A stretch of DNA of 64,000 bases from Coneutiohabitans sp964457925 (GTDB taxonomy: Bacteria; Zhuqueibacterota; Zhuqueibacteria; Zhuqueibacterales; Zhuqueibacteraceae): positions 18,595-82,594 of the forward strand of contig CAYWGH010000029.1 of assembly GCA_964457925.1 (NCBI GenBank), written 5' to 3'. Position 1 is the first letter of the stretch, and each line of letters opens with the position of its first letter. The notes under the pieces are model-generated. The model saw only the letters and a list, made by a program, of their open reading frames with translations. It did not search any database and was not told the origin of the DNA. A program made the position numbers and the translations under genes. Shown one piece after another: positions 25,219 through 33,482 of this stretch.

Positions 25219-26958
25219 ATGAAAGTCGTTATTCTGGCTGGAGCGAGCGGAGCCCGCTTGCTGCCGCTTACGCAAATTATGCCCAAGCCGTTACTGCCCG
25301 TGGCCAACACGCCCATGGCGATTCATGTCGTGCAGCACTTAAAACGCTCGGGGTTTACCGATCTGATTTTTTGTTTGGATCGTGAAAATACCGCATTGCT
25401 GGAAGTCTTGGGCAACGGCGACCCCTGGGATGTGGTCATTCGCTATGCCGTAGAAGATCGCCCCGCTGGCACCGGCGGCGCGTTGCGCCAGCTTGCCGAC
25501 CTTCTGGCTGATGAGCCATTCATTGTCATGGGATGCAACGTGCTTTTCAATTTCAATCTGCGCGATCTCGTGAAGCAGCATATTCGCTCACGCGCCGACG
25601 CAACGGTATTGGTTTCAAAGTTGCCGGCAGTTTATGATCTGGGCCGCAGCGAAGTGGTGGAGGTATCGGAAAACGGCCGCATGGCGCGCATTAACCGCGG
25701 CGATGGCGTAATTCAATCGTCCCGCTTCTTTCCTTTGGGCATTTATTGCTTTCAGCCTTCGGTATTTCAACACTATCAGCCGGGTGAAAGTTTTCTCGAC
25801 ATCAAAGAACAATTGCTGCCTCGGCTGTTGGAAGCCGGACTCAAAGTCAACGCGCAGCAATTAACCGGCGAATGGCAGGATCTCTTCAATCTTGAAGATT
25901 ACATGAAAATAAACGAAGGCGTGCTCTCCGGCCGCTTCGGCAGCATGACGTATCACCAGCAAATTTCGCCCAACGTTTGGGCCGCTCCCAACGTTCGCGT
26001 CGGCAGCCGCGTAAACTTTATTCCGCCGGTCGTCATCGGGGATAATACCGTGATTGACGACGATGTTCAAATCATTGGACCCGTCACGATTGGCGCGGAT
26101 TGTTTCGTCGGAAAGGGCGCCATTCTGCGCGAAAGCATACTGTGGAACCGCAGCCGCATCGCGGAGGGAAGCTGGATTGAGCGCTCTGTGATAGCCCGCG
26201 ACAGCACCGTCGGTCCGCGCCAATATCTGAAAGGCGCCGTCGTCGTGAAAAACCAGTTGCACACCGCCACCGTGAATTTGCTGGAGAAGAACTATAACAT
26301 TACCACGATTGCTTCTGCTCAATCCACGCCTGCGTTAACTGGGCAACATCGCCGCCGGCTTTATGATTTCAGCAAGCGCAGCATCGATCTGTTTTTTGCC
26401 TCACTTTTGTTCATGTTGTTTTTGCCGGTCATGGGCGCGCTCGCCCTGGCGATTAAGCTCGACAGCCCGGGGCCCGTATTTTTTCGCCAGCGGCGCTGCG
26501 GGCTCGGCGGCCGGGAATTCTTCATGTTCAAGTTTCGTTCGATGGTGCAGGACGCGGCGCAGCGTCAGCACGAGCTGAAACATCTGAATCAAGTCGACGG
26601 CCCGATCTTTAAAATCGAAAACGATCCGCGTATGACGCGCGTCGGAAAAATTCTCCGCAAGTTCAGCCTCGATGAAATTCCACAACTGATCAACATTCTG
26701 CGTGGTGAGATGAGCTTCGTTGGCCCGAGGCCTTTAGCGCGCAAAGAACTCAAATATGAACCGTCCTGGTCCGAAACCCGCCTGCAAGTCAAGCCCGGGC
26801 TTACCGGACTTTGGCAAATCAGCGGCAGAAGTGACTCTTCCTTTCGCGATTGGGTTGCGATGGACAAGTATTACGCCACACATCAGAGCCTGCTCTTGGA
26901 TATGAAAATCTTATTCAAAACGCCGCTCAACGTGATCTTGGGTGCGGGCGCTTATTAA
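25219..26958 (+). CDS. Sugar nucleotidyltransferase fused to an initiating phosphoglycosyl transferase
   Basis: A 579-residue two-enzyme fusion. Residues 1-235 are a nucleotidyltransferase (sugar-1-phosphate to NDP-sugar) whose signature is LAGASGARLLPLTQIMPKP, with A in place of the usual G and T residues. Residues about 240-355 hold hexapeptide (left-handed beta helix) repeats. From about residue 377 to 579 is a bacterial sugar transferase (WcaJ/WbaP type): one membrane segment (IDLFFASLLFMLFLPVMGAL), VFFRQRRCGLGGREFFMFKFRSM, the catalytic D485-E486 pair in FSLDEIPQL, and FVGPRPL. It should make an activated sugar and then place a sugar phosphate on undecaprenyl phosphate to start the repeat unit. 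The ATG at 25219 follows AAAGGAG. Confidence 0.88.
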   Translation: MKVVILAGASGARLLPLTQIMPKPLLPVANTPMAIHVVQHLKRSGFTDLIFCLDRENTALLEVLGNGDPWDVVIRYAVEDRPAGTGGALRQLADLLADEPFIVMGCNVLFNFNLRDLVKQHIRSRADATVLVSKLPAVYDLGRSEVVEVSENGRMARINRGDGVIQSSRFFPLGIYCFQPSVFQHYQPGESFLDIKEQLLPRLLEAGLKVNAQQLTGEWQDLFNLEDYMKINEGVLSGRFGSMTYHQQISPNVWAAPNVRVGSRVNFIPPVVIGDNTVIDDDVQIIGPVTIGADCFVGKGAILRESILWNRSRIAEGSWIERSVIARDSTVGPRQYLKGAVVVKNQLHTATVNLLEKNYNITTIASAQSTPALTGQHRRRLYDFSKRSIDLFFASLLFMLFLPVMGALALAIKLDSPGPVFFRQRRCGLGGREFFMFKFRSMVQDAAQRQHELKHLNQVDGPIFKIENDPRMTRVGKILRKFSLDEIPQLINILRGEMSFVGPRPLARKELKYEPSWSETRLQVKPGLTGLWQISGRSDSSFRDWVAMDKYYATHQSLLLDMKILFKTPLNVILGAGAY

Positions 26959-27042
26959 AAACACGCGTCGCGGCTCATTTTGATTCGTGTTGGGCACAAA
27001 ATTTATGGCGTTAAACCTGGCCTTGAGTCAAGAATTCATATC

Positions 27043-28551
27043 ATGTCCACAACTCCGGCAGTCATGACTGCGTTCGAAAATGACAACGCCTCAAAATACC
27101 TGCGCTGGCTTGTCTGCGGGGCATTGCTATTGGCGTATGCCTCGATTACGTACCGCCTAGCGAGTTTTCCAGATAACTGGCTGGGTGCATTTATCGCACT
27201 CTGTATGGGCGTGGTTGCCTTATTGGTAATTAGTAAACGCCATTTGGCGTTGTTGATGGCACTCGTCGTAGCGATCCCGCTCGTGGGTTTTGATTTCAGC
27301 CTCTACTTCAATGAAAAACTCGGCGGCGATTATCGCATTGCCGCAAGCCTGCTGGATTTCACCCTAATCGGCTTGTGGTTAAAATACCTGCTTACCGTTC
27401 CGCGTGACAAGCGGCAGCCTCTTCAACCGCGCATCCTCAAATGGCTTATGATCGGCCTGTTCATACTCGCGCTGTTCTCTGCGAATTTTGCCAAAGAAGT
27501 CGATCGTACGCTGTTCGAAATCATCCGGCTGTTTCGCATGATGGCGCTGGTTTGGATCACGGCAAAAAGCGTGCATCATGCTGCCGCACTCAAACACGTC
27601 GTCATGGTTTTGTTTGCCATGACGATACTGGAGGGTTTTTTGAGCTTCGGACAAAAATTCGCCGGCGGCCAATTGGGGATTACCCTGCTCGGCGAACCCG
27701 ACAAGGTATTGTCTCAGGAATTGAACACGGGCGATACCGCAATTCGCCCCGGAGGAACCTTCGGCCATGCCAATCAATTCGCGCGTTTTCTCGGGTTAGT
27801 GCTGCCGCTTGCCCTGGCGGTTACGATTGCGGCGCAGAACAAAACGTATCGGTTGCTTGCGAGTGCAACGTTGGTGATCGGCGGCGGGGCATTGGTCGCC
27901 ACACTCTCACGCGGCGCATGGATCGGCGTTACATTGGCTAGCGGACTCGTCTTCGCGATCATGATCATGCAACCCGCACTGCGCGTCAGAGCTTTGCAAA
28001 GCCTGAAACTTGTGACGCTGCTCATCATTCCCTTTGTATTAGTCAATATCGGCACCTTCATTGCGCGTTTTACCAGCGCAGATGAAGGCTCCTTCGCAAC
28101 GCGCGAGCCAATGGCGCGCATTGCTGTGAAAATTATCGAGGATCATCCTTGGGGAATCGGTTACGGCAACTATCGTCTGTGGCTGCCGAGATATGGCGAC
28201 CCGGCGGTGCCGTTTACTTTTCAAGCCAAAGTACACAACATGTATTTGTTGGTTGCTGCGGAATTGGGAGTGGTGAGCATGATTGTGCTCGTGTGCCTAT
28301 TGTTGGCGGTGTTCCATCATGGCTTCGCCTTGGCGCGACGCGCAACCTCTGACCTAGCCATGGTGGCTGCCGGTATCAGCGGCGGTCTGCTCGCATTCAT
28401 GATTCACTGCCTGGTCGATTACGAAGAAATCGGCCGCATTCCGATTCTGTGGTTTTATGTCGGGTTGATATGCGCAATTACAAGCCTCTATAAAAAGGGG
28501 AATCCACCTCAAGGCATCGTGCTGCACCCCGCAACTCTGGAGAAGAATTGA
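27043..28551 (+). CDS. O-antigen ligase/polymerase family (Wzy-like) membrane protein
   Basis: A 502-residue protein with about 11-12 membrane helices. The O-antigen ligase/Wzy_C signature is the periplasmic segment GGTFGHANQFARFLGLVLPLALA followed by TLSRGAWIGV, and later EDHPWGIGYGNYRLW and KVHNMYLLVAAELGV with the conserved H-N-x-Y. It probably polymerises lipid-linked repeat units in the periplasm. The start is uncertain: an in-frame TTG at 26980 gives 21 more residues, and the ATG at 27064 would shorten it by 7. None has a strong ribosome site. The stop is followed one base later by the flippase GTG, which suggests coupling. Confidence 0.87.
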   Translation: MSTTPAVMTAFENDNASKYLRWLVCGALLLAYASITYRLASFPDNWLGAFIALCMGVVALLVISKRHLALLMALVVAIPLVGFDFSLYFNEKLGGDYRIAASLLDFTLIGLWLKYLLTVPRDKRQPLQPRILKWLMIGLFILALFSANFAKEVDRTLFEIIRLFRMMALVWITAKSVHHAAALKHVVMVLFAMTILEGFLSFGQKFAGGQLGITLLGEPDKVLSQELNTGDTAIRPGGTFGHANQFARFLGLVLPLALAVTIAAQNKTYRLLASATLVIGGGALVATLSRGAWIGVTLASGLVFAIMIMQPALRVRALQSLKLVTLLIIPFVLVNIGTFIARFTSADEGSFATREPMARIAVKIIEDHPWGIGYGNYRLWLPRYGDPAVPFTFQAKVHNMYLLVAAELGVVSMIVLVCLLLAVFHHGFALARRATSDLAMVAAGISGGLLAFMIHCLVDYEEIGRIPILWFYVGLICAITSLYKKGNPPQGIVLHPATLEKN

Positions 28552-28552
28552 C

Positions 28553-29983
28553 GTGTCCGGTAAAATTTTTAAAAACGCTTCCTCTCTTCTGCTCGTGCAA
28601 GTCCTCAATCCGTTGCTCGGTATGGCCTTTGTGATTGCGTTAGCCCGCATCGACGGCGCCGCGAGTTTGGGCATTTACACCTTCGCTATCACCATGGTCA
28701 ACATCTTCGAAAACATCGCAGGCCTGGGCCTGCGCGAATATCTGATCCGCGAGGTCGGCAAAGATCCCTCGCAGTGGCGCGCGCTGCATAATGGCGCGAT
28801 GATCGCCGGGCTTGTCGCGGCTTTGTTCGCGCAATTCGTCATGCTGGCCTTTGCGAAAATCGCCGGCTACGACGCGGAAACCGTAAGCGGGCTTTTCACC
28901 GTGAGCTTTTCGCTAGTGCCAGCGGTCATGCTTTATGTTTTCGTATCGTTTCTTTACGCCTTCGATCATATGGCCATTACCAGCGTCATTTTCATCGTCG
29001 AAACGATTGTGCGCACCATACTCGGCCTTCTGATCGTCTCCTATGGTTTGGGCATGCATTGGCTTCTCCTCTCGTTCACGTGCAGCCGTATCATTGCTGC
29101 AACGCTGGCGGGCTGGGCGCAAACCAAACATCTCGGTTGGGCCGGACGCGTGTGGAATCGTCACGTGCTGCGCGATATGCTCAAAGCCGTCCCGACGTTT
29201 GCAGCCATGGCGATTTTAGCCACCGTGTACTGGCGTTTGAATATTGTTATCCTCACAAAAATGTGCGACGTTGAAGCCGTCGGACACTACAGCGCAGGCT
29301 ATCGTTTGATGGACCTCATCGCGTTTACCGGCGGCAGCTTGCTTACCGCGATTTATCCTGCCATGGCCCGGTTCTTTCATCACCATCGCGAAGATTTCAA
29401 ACGGCTGCTCGACAAGAGCCTGCAATATACCATTGCAGTTTACTTGCCGATCGCGGTTGCCGTATACGAGCTCAGCCCGAAAATCATCACCCTCTTCTTC
29501 GGCGAAAACTTCGCTGCAGCGGTTGAAGCTTTACGGATACTGGCCTGGGTTACATTGCCGTTGATATTGGCGAATTTGTTCGCAAACACTCTCATTATCG
29601 CCGGCCGCCAGGACCTTGATCTGCGCATCAACGCGTATCGTCTCGCATGGAACCTCGTCTTAAGCTATGTGCTCATCGCCCAATTCGGCATGATCGGCGC
29701 ATGCGGGGCAATCTTGTTGTCCACCATCGCAGCAGCTGTCCTGCAATTTTATTACTTACGCGACATCGCGGCGCCGTCGCTCTCGTTTGCACAGCTTTTA
29801 AAACCGTGCATCGCTGTGATTGCGATGATGCTCGGATTAAAACTTGCGAACACTTGGGCGCTTCTGCCTCAAATCCTGTTGGCGGCCGCAGCCTATTGCA
29901 CTGTCTATTTGATGATGAAACCATTCGACATTGAAGACCGCCGGTTATTCCACTCTCTGGGAAGAGTAACTGCGACGGCATGA
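28553..29983 (+). CDS. Lipid-linked oligosaccharide flippase (Wzx/MATE-like)
   Basis: A 476-residue polytopic membrane protein of the polysaccharide biosynthesis (Wzx/RfbX) family. The N-terminal signature is LLVQVLNPLLGMAFVIALARIDGAASLGIYTFAITMVN, followed by GLREYLIREV; about 14 helices are predicted from the hydrophobic pattern. A basic cytoplasmic loop (FFHHHREDFKRLLDKSL) lies near residue 275 and the typical PLILANLFANTLIIAGRQ near residue 345. It should flip undecaprenyl-linked repeat units to the periplasm for the neighbouring polymerase. The start is GTG, one base after the polymerase stop. Confidence 0.88.
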   Translation: MSGKIFKNASSLLLVQVLNPLLGMAFVIALARIDGAASLGIYTFAITMVNIFENIAGLGLREYLIREVGKDPSQWRALHNGAMIAGLVAALFAQFVMLAFAKIAGYDAETVSGLFTVSFSLVPAVMLYVFVSFLYAFDHMAITSVIFIVETIVRTILGLLIVSYGLGMHWLLLSFTCSRIIAATLAGWAQTKHLGWAGRVWNRHVLRDMLKAVPTFAAMAILATVYWRLNIVILTKMCDVEAVGHYSAGYRLMDLIAFTGGSLLTAIYPAMARFFHHHREDFKRLLDKSLQYTIAVYLPIAVAVYELSPKIITLFFGENFAAAVEALRILAWVTLPLILANLFANTLIIAGRQDLDLRINAYRLAWNLVLSYVLIAQFGMIGACGAILLSTIAAAVLQFYYLRDIAAPSLSFAQLLKPCIAVIAMMLGLKLANTWALLPQILLAAAAYCTVYLMMKPFDIEDRRLFHSLGRVTATA

Positions 29984-29999
29984 ACGGGATAAAAACGCC

Positions 30000-31022
30000 A
30001 TGAAAACAAACATCAAAGTTTCTTTTGTAGTCATTGGGCGCAACGAAGAAAAGCATTTGCCGGCTTGTCTCCAATCGATTCTGCAGGTCAAGTATCCACC
30101 GGAACAGAAAGAAATCATTTTTGTTGATAATAATTCTACGGATAATTCCGAGAAAATCGCTCGCCGTTTTCCTGTTCACGTGATCGCGCTGAAACAGCAA
30201 CCTTCTACACCCGGCTTGGCGCGCAATGCCGGCCTGCGTGCAGCAACCGGGGAGTATGTTCATTTCGTTGACGGAGACATGACCGTCGCCCCGGAATGGT
30301 TGCAAGCCGCTTTGCCGGCCTTTGCAGATCCGCGGGTCGCGGCTGTCGTGGGCCGTCTCAAAGAGGTTTATCCACACAAAAGCCTGTACAATCGTTTTTT
30401 CGATCTTGGCTGGAAAACCGCGCCGCTCGGTGAGATTGAAAATCCGGGGGGCGGCGGGCTGTTTCGCACCGCAGTTTTGCGCGAACTGGGCGGCTATGAT
30501 GATTCGTTATTTGGCGCGGAGGAAATCGATCTTGGTTACCGCCTGCGGCAAAAAAAATTTAAAACCCTTCGCATTCCACAGTTGATGGCCTGGCACGATA
30601 TGGATATGCAATCCTTCCGCCACTTTTGGCGGCGCGGCGTGCGTGACGGTTTCTACGAAATGGAAATGATCAAACGCTACTTCAACTGGTCGCTGCCGTT
30701 GCCGCAAGACTATATCTGGAAGATGAATGCGCAACTTCTGGCTTTGCTCGCTTTACTCGTTGGGCTCATTTATCACCCCAACATCATTCTTGCGCAAGCC
30801 GTTTGGGCGCTGCCGTTATTTTTCTTTGTGAAAAAAGCGCGTTATTACTATCACGCAACCAACGAACAAAAATTTTGCTGGCTTGCAGCCTTCTTTAATT
30901 ACTTCAATATGTTTCCAATTATGTGGGGCGAATTGCGCTACCTTTGTCATCAGCCTGCCGCACACGTGAAACGTTTATTCCCGAAACCACTGGCACGCGC
31001 GCTCCGTTTCAGCATCTCATAA
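30000..31022 (+). CDS. Glycosyltransferase family 2 with C-terminal membrane segments
   Basis: A 340-residue GT-A glycosyltransferase. SFVVIGRNEEKHLPACLQSI at the start and IIFVDNNSTDNSEKIA form the nucleotide-binding part. VHFVDGDMTVAPEW holds the D-G-D metal motif (about residues 88-90), and GGYDDSLFGAEEIDLGYRLRQ is the acceptor/catalytic ED-like region. After residue 240 there are two hydrophobic helices (LLALLALLVGLIY; IILAQAVWALPLFFFV), so it is membrane-associated. It is the last gene of the first exopolysaccharide block, and a strong terminator overlaps its stop codon. The sugar and linkage cannot be told. Confidence 0.85.
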   Translation: MKTNIKVSFVVIGRNEEKHLPACLQSILQVKYPPEQKEIIFVDNNSTDNSEKIARRFPVHVIALKQQPSTPGLARNAGLRAATGEYVHFVDGDMTVAPEWLQAALPAFADPRVAAVVGRLKEVYPHKSLYNRFFDLGWKTAPLGEIENPGGGGLFRTAVLRELGGYDDSLFGAEEIDLGYRLRQKKFKTLRIPQLMAWHDMDMQSFRHFWRRGVRDGFYEMEMIKRYFNWSLPLPQDYIWKMNAQLLALLALLVGLIYHPNIILAQAVWALPLFFFVKKARYYYHATNEQKFCWLAAFFNYFNMFPIMWGELRYLCHQPAAHVKRLFPKPLARALRFSIS

Positions 31023-31055
31023 AAAGCCCGGCAGTTTTGATCTGCCGGGCTTTTT
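31021..31055 (+). terminator. Rho-independent terminator after the first exopolysaccharide block
   Basis: A 14-bp perfect stem pairs AAAAAGCCCGGCAG (31021-31034) with CTGCCGGGCTTTTT (31042-31055) around a 7-base loop, followed by the T-run. It starts within the TAA stop of the upstream glycosyltransferase and ends the 22070-31022 block. Confidence 0.95.
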
Positions 31056-31220
31056 ATCAACGCATCATTTTGTTCCAGAAACGGGGTCTCGCTCTATTTT
31101 GTTACAAAGAAATGTTGCTATTCCAAACTTAAGCTGCGCCAGGCACGCCATGCCTCATTCACCACTGCGATAACTTAAGCAAATATGTGCGTGCCGCGCC
31201 TTTCGCCCTGCCAATCGTGA

Positions 31221-31236
31221 TGGCATCGCCCTTGCT
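31221..31236 (+). promoter_or_regulatory. Sigma54 (-24/-12) promoter
   Basis: TGGCAT-CGCCC-TTGCT matches the RpoN consensus TGGCAC-N5-TTGCW at all but one base, with GG and GC separated by exactly 10 bases. The predicted start is near 31247, about 52 bases before the ATG at 31299. It lies between the terminator at 31021-31055 and the asparagine-synthase-like gene. Confidence 0.85.
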
Positions 31237-31298
31237 TTGGACCATGATGGCAAGAGAGCGCTTCACTTTATAAAAATAAGATCCACGTTGAGGGAAAT

Positions 31299-33224
31299 AT
31301 GCCTGGAATTTTTGGAATCGTTCACGCCGGAAACGCTCCGGAGCTTTTGAATCGTTCAACAAAAAATATGGTTGCACCGCTTTTGCATTTTCCATGGTAT
31401 CAATGGACGGAAAGCCGCCAACCAAACGCAGTGCTTGGCCTCGTCAGTTTGGGGGCATTAACCCCCTCGCCGCATTGCCTGACAAGCGAGGATCAATGTT
31501 ACCTGCTTGCCTTCGAAGGTGAGCTTTATAACGCCCGTGAATTGCAAAAAGAATTGGGCGGATATGATCTGCAAAACAGCGGCGCAAACCCTCATGCCGC
31601 CGTAGCATTCCAGGCCCTCCGGCGATGGGGTGCGGCGGCGCTTGAACGTTTCAACGGGCTTTTCCAATTGGCGTTTTGGGATTCCAGTCTGAAAGAACTC
31701 ATCGTAAGCGGCGATCGCTGCGGCTTGCGGCCTGTTTATGTCGCACAGCACGAAGATAAATTTGCTTTTGCGCCTGAAGTCAAAGCGTTGCTAACGTTGC
31801 CGTGGGTTTCGCGGGCAATCGATTACACCGGTATCCTCAGCTTCATGCGCCATGGCTTTTGTCAAGGCCGTCGCACTTTCTTTCAAGATGTGAACGTTTT
31901 ACCGGCAGGCACTTTTGCAATATTTCGCCAAGGCCGGTTGCAAATACAGCGCTATTGGGAAATGGCCTTCCAGCCCCGGGCTTCTTATGATGAAAAGGAA
32001 ACACAACAGCGTTTCATCGAGACCTGGCAAGAAGTCATGCATGCGCAAACCGAAGGCGAACTCCGTCACGGCTTGCTATTGAGCGGCGGCGTCGATTCGC
32101 GTTTGATTCTCGCGGCCCTGGCGGCGCAAAAGCGCAACGTATTGACGTTTACTGTCGGCGCTCCCGGCTGCAAAGATGCAGAAGTTGCGAAACGTGTGGC
32201 CGAAACCATAGGCTACGCCAATCTTTTTAGCCCGATCGTAGCCAACGAGGCGGCGAGTGGCTTGGAACGCGCCATTTATCTCACCGACGGCATGCAAAGT
32301 TGCTTCCGCCTGAACGCACAGCGGCTGTCACCCAGTCTGGCGGAATCCGTAAGCGTGATTTATGATGGCATCACTCCTCTTGATCAATTGCATAACAATG
32401 AAGAGCTGTTTTGGCAACCGCTCGCGCGGCAAACCGAGCCGGTGAGCTGGCTGCGCGCGAGAGCAAACCAGAAAAAAATTAACGCCCTTAATCTCTCTAC
32501 GCACGCTTGCGTCAATCTTTTCTCAGCGGAAGCACAATCACATCTGCAACAGGACCCTGGCATTATTGACGAATTTGTGCAAGCACAACGCATACAAAAC
32601 GCCAGTGTAGCGGCCAAGAGCGATCACGCTTGCCGGGAATATTTTCAAACAACTTTCGGCCCGCAAATTCTGCGCAGTATCGTCGAGGTGCGCAGCCCGT
32701 TTTTTGACAAAAGGATGCTTGATCTCATCGGCACATGGACGCCCATGCAACGCCGTGATCACAAACCTTTGCAACGCGCCGCCATCCATGCTTTAACGCC
32801 AGCCTTGTCGCGTATTCCATGGGGCCGGACAGGGTTGGCGTTGACCGCGGGATTCTACAAAACCCAACTGCGCCTCACCACAAATGCCTTGCAACACCGC
32901 TTCAACGCTGCATTACGGCGGCAAGCGCGAACCAACAGCACGAAGATGGTCGATTACGATGAAATGATTCGCGTCTCGCCGCGCTTACAACAGAAGATTG
33001 CGGCGATCATGATTGACCGCTGGCCGGAGGGGTCGCGCTTGTTCAATCGCCGAAGCTTGCATATGCTACTCGAAAAGCATGTGAATCGCCGGGGCAACTT
33101 TGCAGAACTATTCGGGCGAATCATTACCGTGGAAATTTGGTACCGGCTTTTCGTGCGCGACACCGCGCGTCTATCTCACGTCGCGACCAAAACATCGGAA
33201 CCGATCTATCATATGGCAGCATAG
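31299..33224 (+). CDS. Asparagine synthase-like protein lacking the glutaminase cysteine
   Basis: A 641-residue homologue of AsnB with an N-terminal glutaminase-like domain (1-200) and a C-terminal ATP-pyrophosphatase synthase domain. It starts MPGIFGIV, so the catalytic Cys2 of glutamine-dependent enzymes is a proline and ammonia cannot come from glutamine hydrolysis here. The ATG follows GAGGG, so this start is well supported. The ATP-binding P-loop is LLSGGVDSRLILAAL (S-G-G-V-D-S), and a later YDGITPLDQLHNNEE replaces the usual G-x-G-x-D-E. Such Cys-less members (for example beta-lactam synthetase) adenylate a carboxyl group for other amide-forming reactions. It may amidate a uronic acid of the polymer. 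It is the first gene after a sigma54 promoter. Confidence 0.82.
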   Translation: MPGIFGIVHAGNAPELLNRSTKNMVAPLLHFPWYQWTESRQPNAVLGLVSLGALTPSPHCLTSEDQCYLLAFEGELYNARELQKELGGYDLQNSGANPHAAVAFQALRRWGAAALERFNGLFQLAFWDSSLKELIVSGDRCGLRPVYVAQHEDKFAFAPEVKALLTLPWVSRAIDYTGILSFMRHGFCQGRRTFFQDVNVLPAGTFAIFRQGRLQIQRYWEMAFQPRASYDEKETQQRFIETWQEVMHAQTEGELRHGLLLSGGVDSRLILAALAAQKRNVLTFTVGAPGCKDAEVAKRVAETIGYANLFSPIVANEAASGLERAIYLTDGMQSCFRLNAQRLSPSLAESVSVIYDGITPLDQLHNNEELFWQPLARQTEPVSWLRARANQKKINALNLSTHACVNLFSAEAQSHLQQDPGIIDEFVQAQRIQNASVAAKSDHACREYFQTTFGPQILRSIVEVRSPFFDKRMLDLIGTWTPMQRRDHKPLQRAAIHALTPALSRIPWGRTGLALTAGFYKTQLRLTTNALQHRFNAALRRQARTNSTKMVDYDEMIRVSPRLQQKIAAIMIDRWPEGSRLFNRRSLHMLLEKHVNRRGNFAELFGRIITVEIWYRLFVRDTARLSHVATKTSEPIYHMAA

Positions 33225-33482
33225 GCGTATTGCCCATCATTACATGCCTGCGGTCTCATGCCAGTGTCTCGCCTGAATGGCGTTCTCGTTTGCGATGCCA
33301 CAATTCTGGCGCACTCACACTTGCCTGACATTTGCGTTTCAGGTGGCGCGGCTCATTTATGTGAAATCCGATACGTAGATTGCCCAGCACTCCAAGCCAA
33401 GGCGCGTCTCGTGAATGTTATGCTCTGGTTTCAATGCTTGCGTCACGGGCTTGTTGTCACTTGCGAAGAACCAGAATAAGAA

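Noticed and set aside
33278..33441. Two sigma54-like boxes (33278-33293 and 33426-33441) before the GT39 gene
   Set aside because: In both, GG and GC are 11 bases apart instead of 10, so sigma54 recognition is unlikely.
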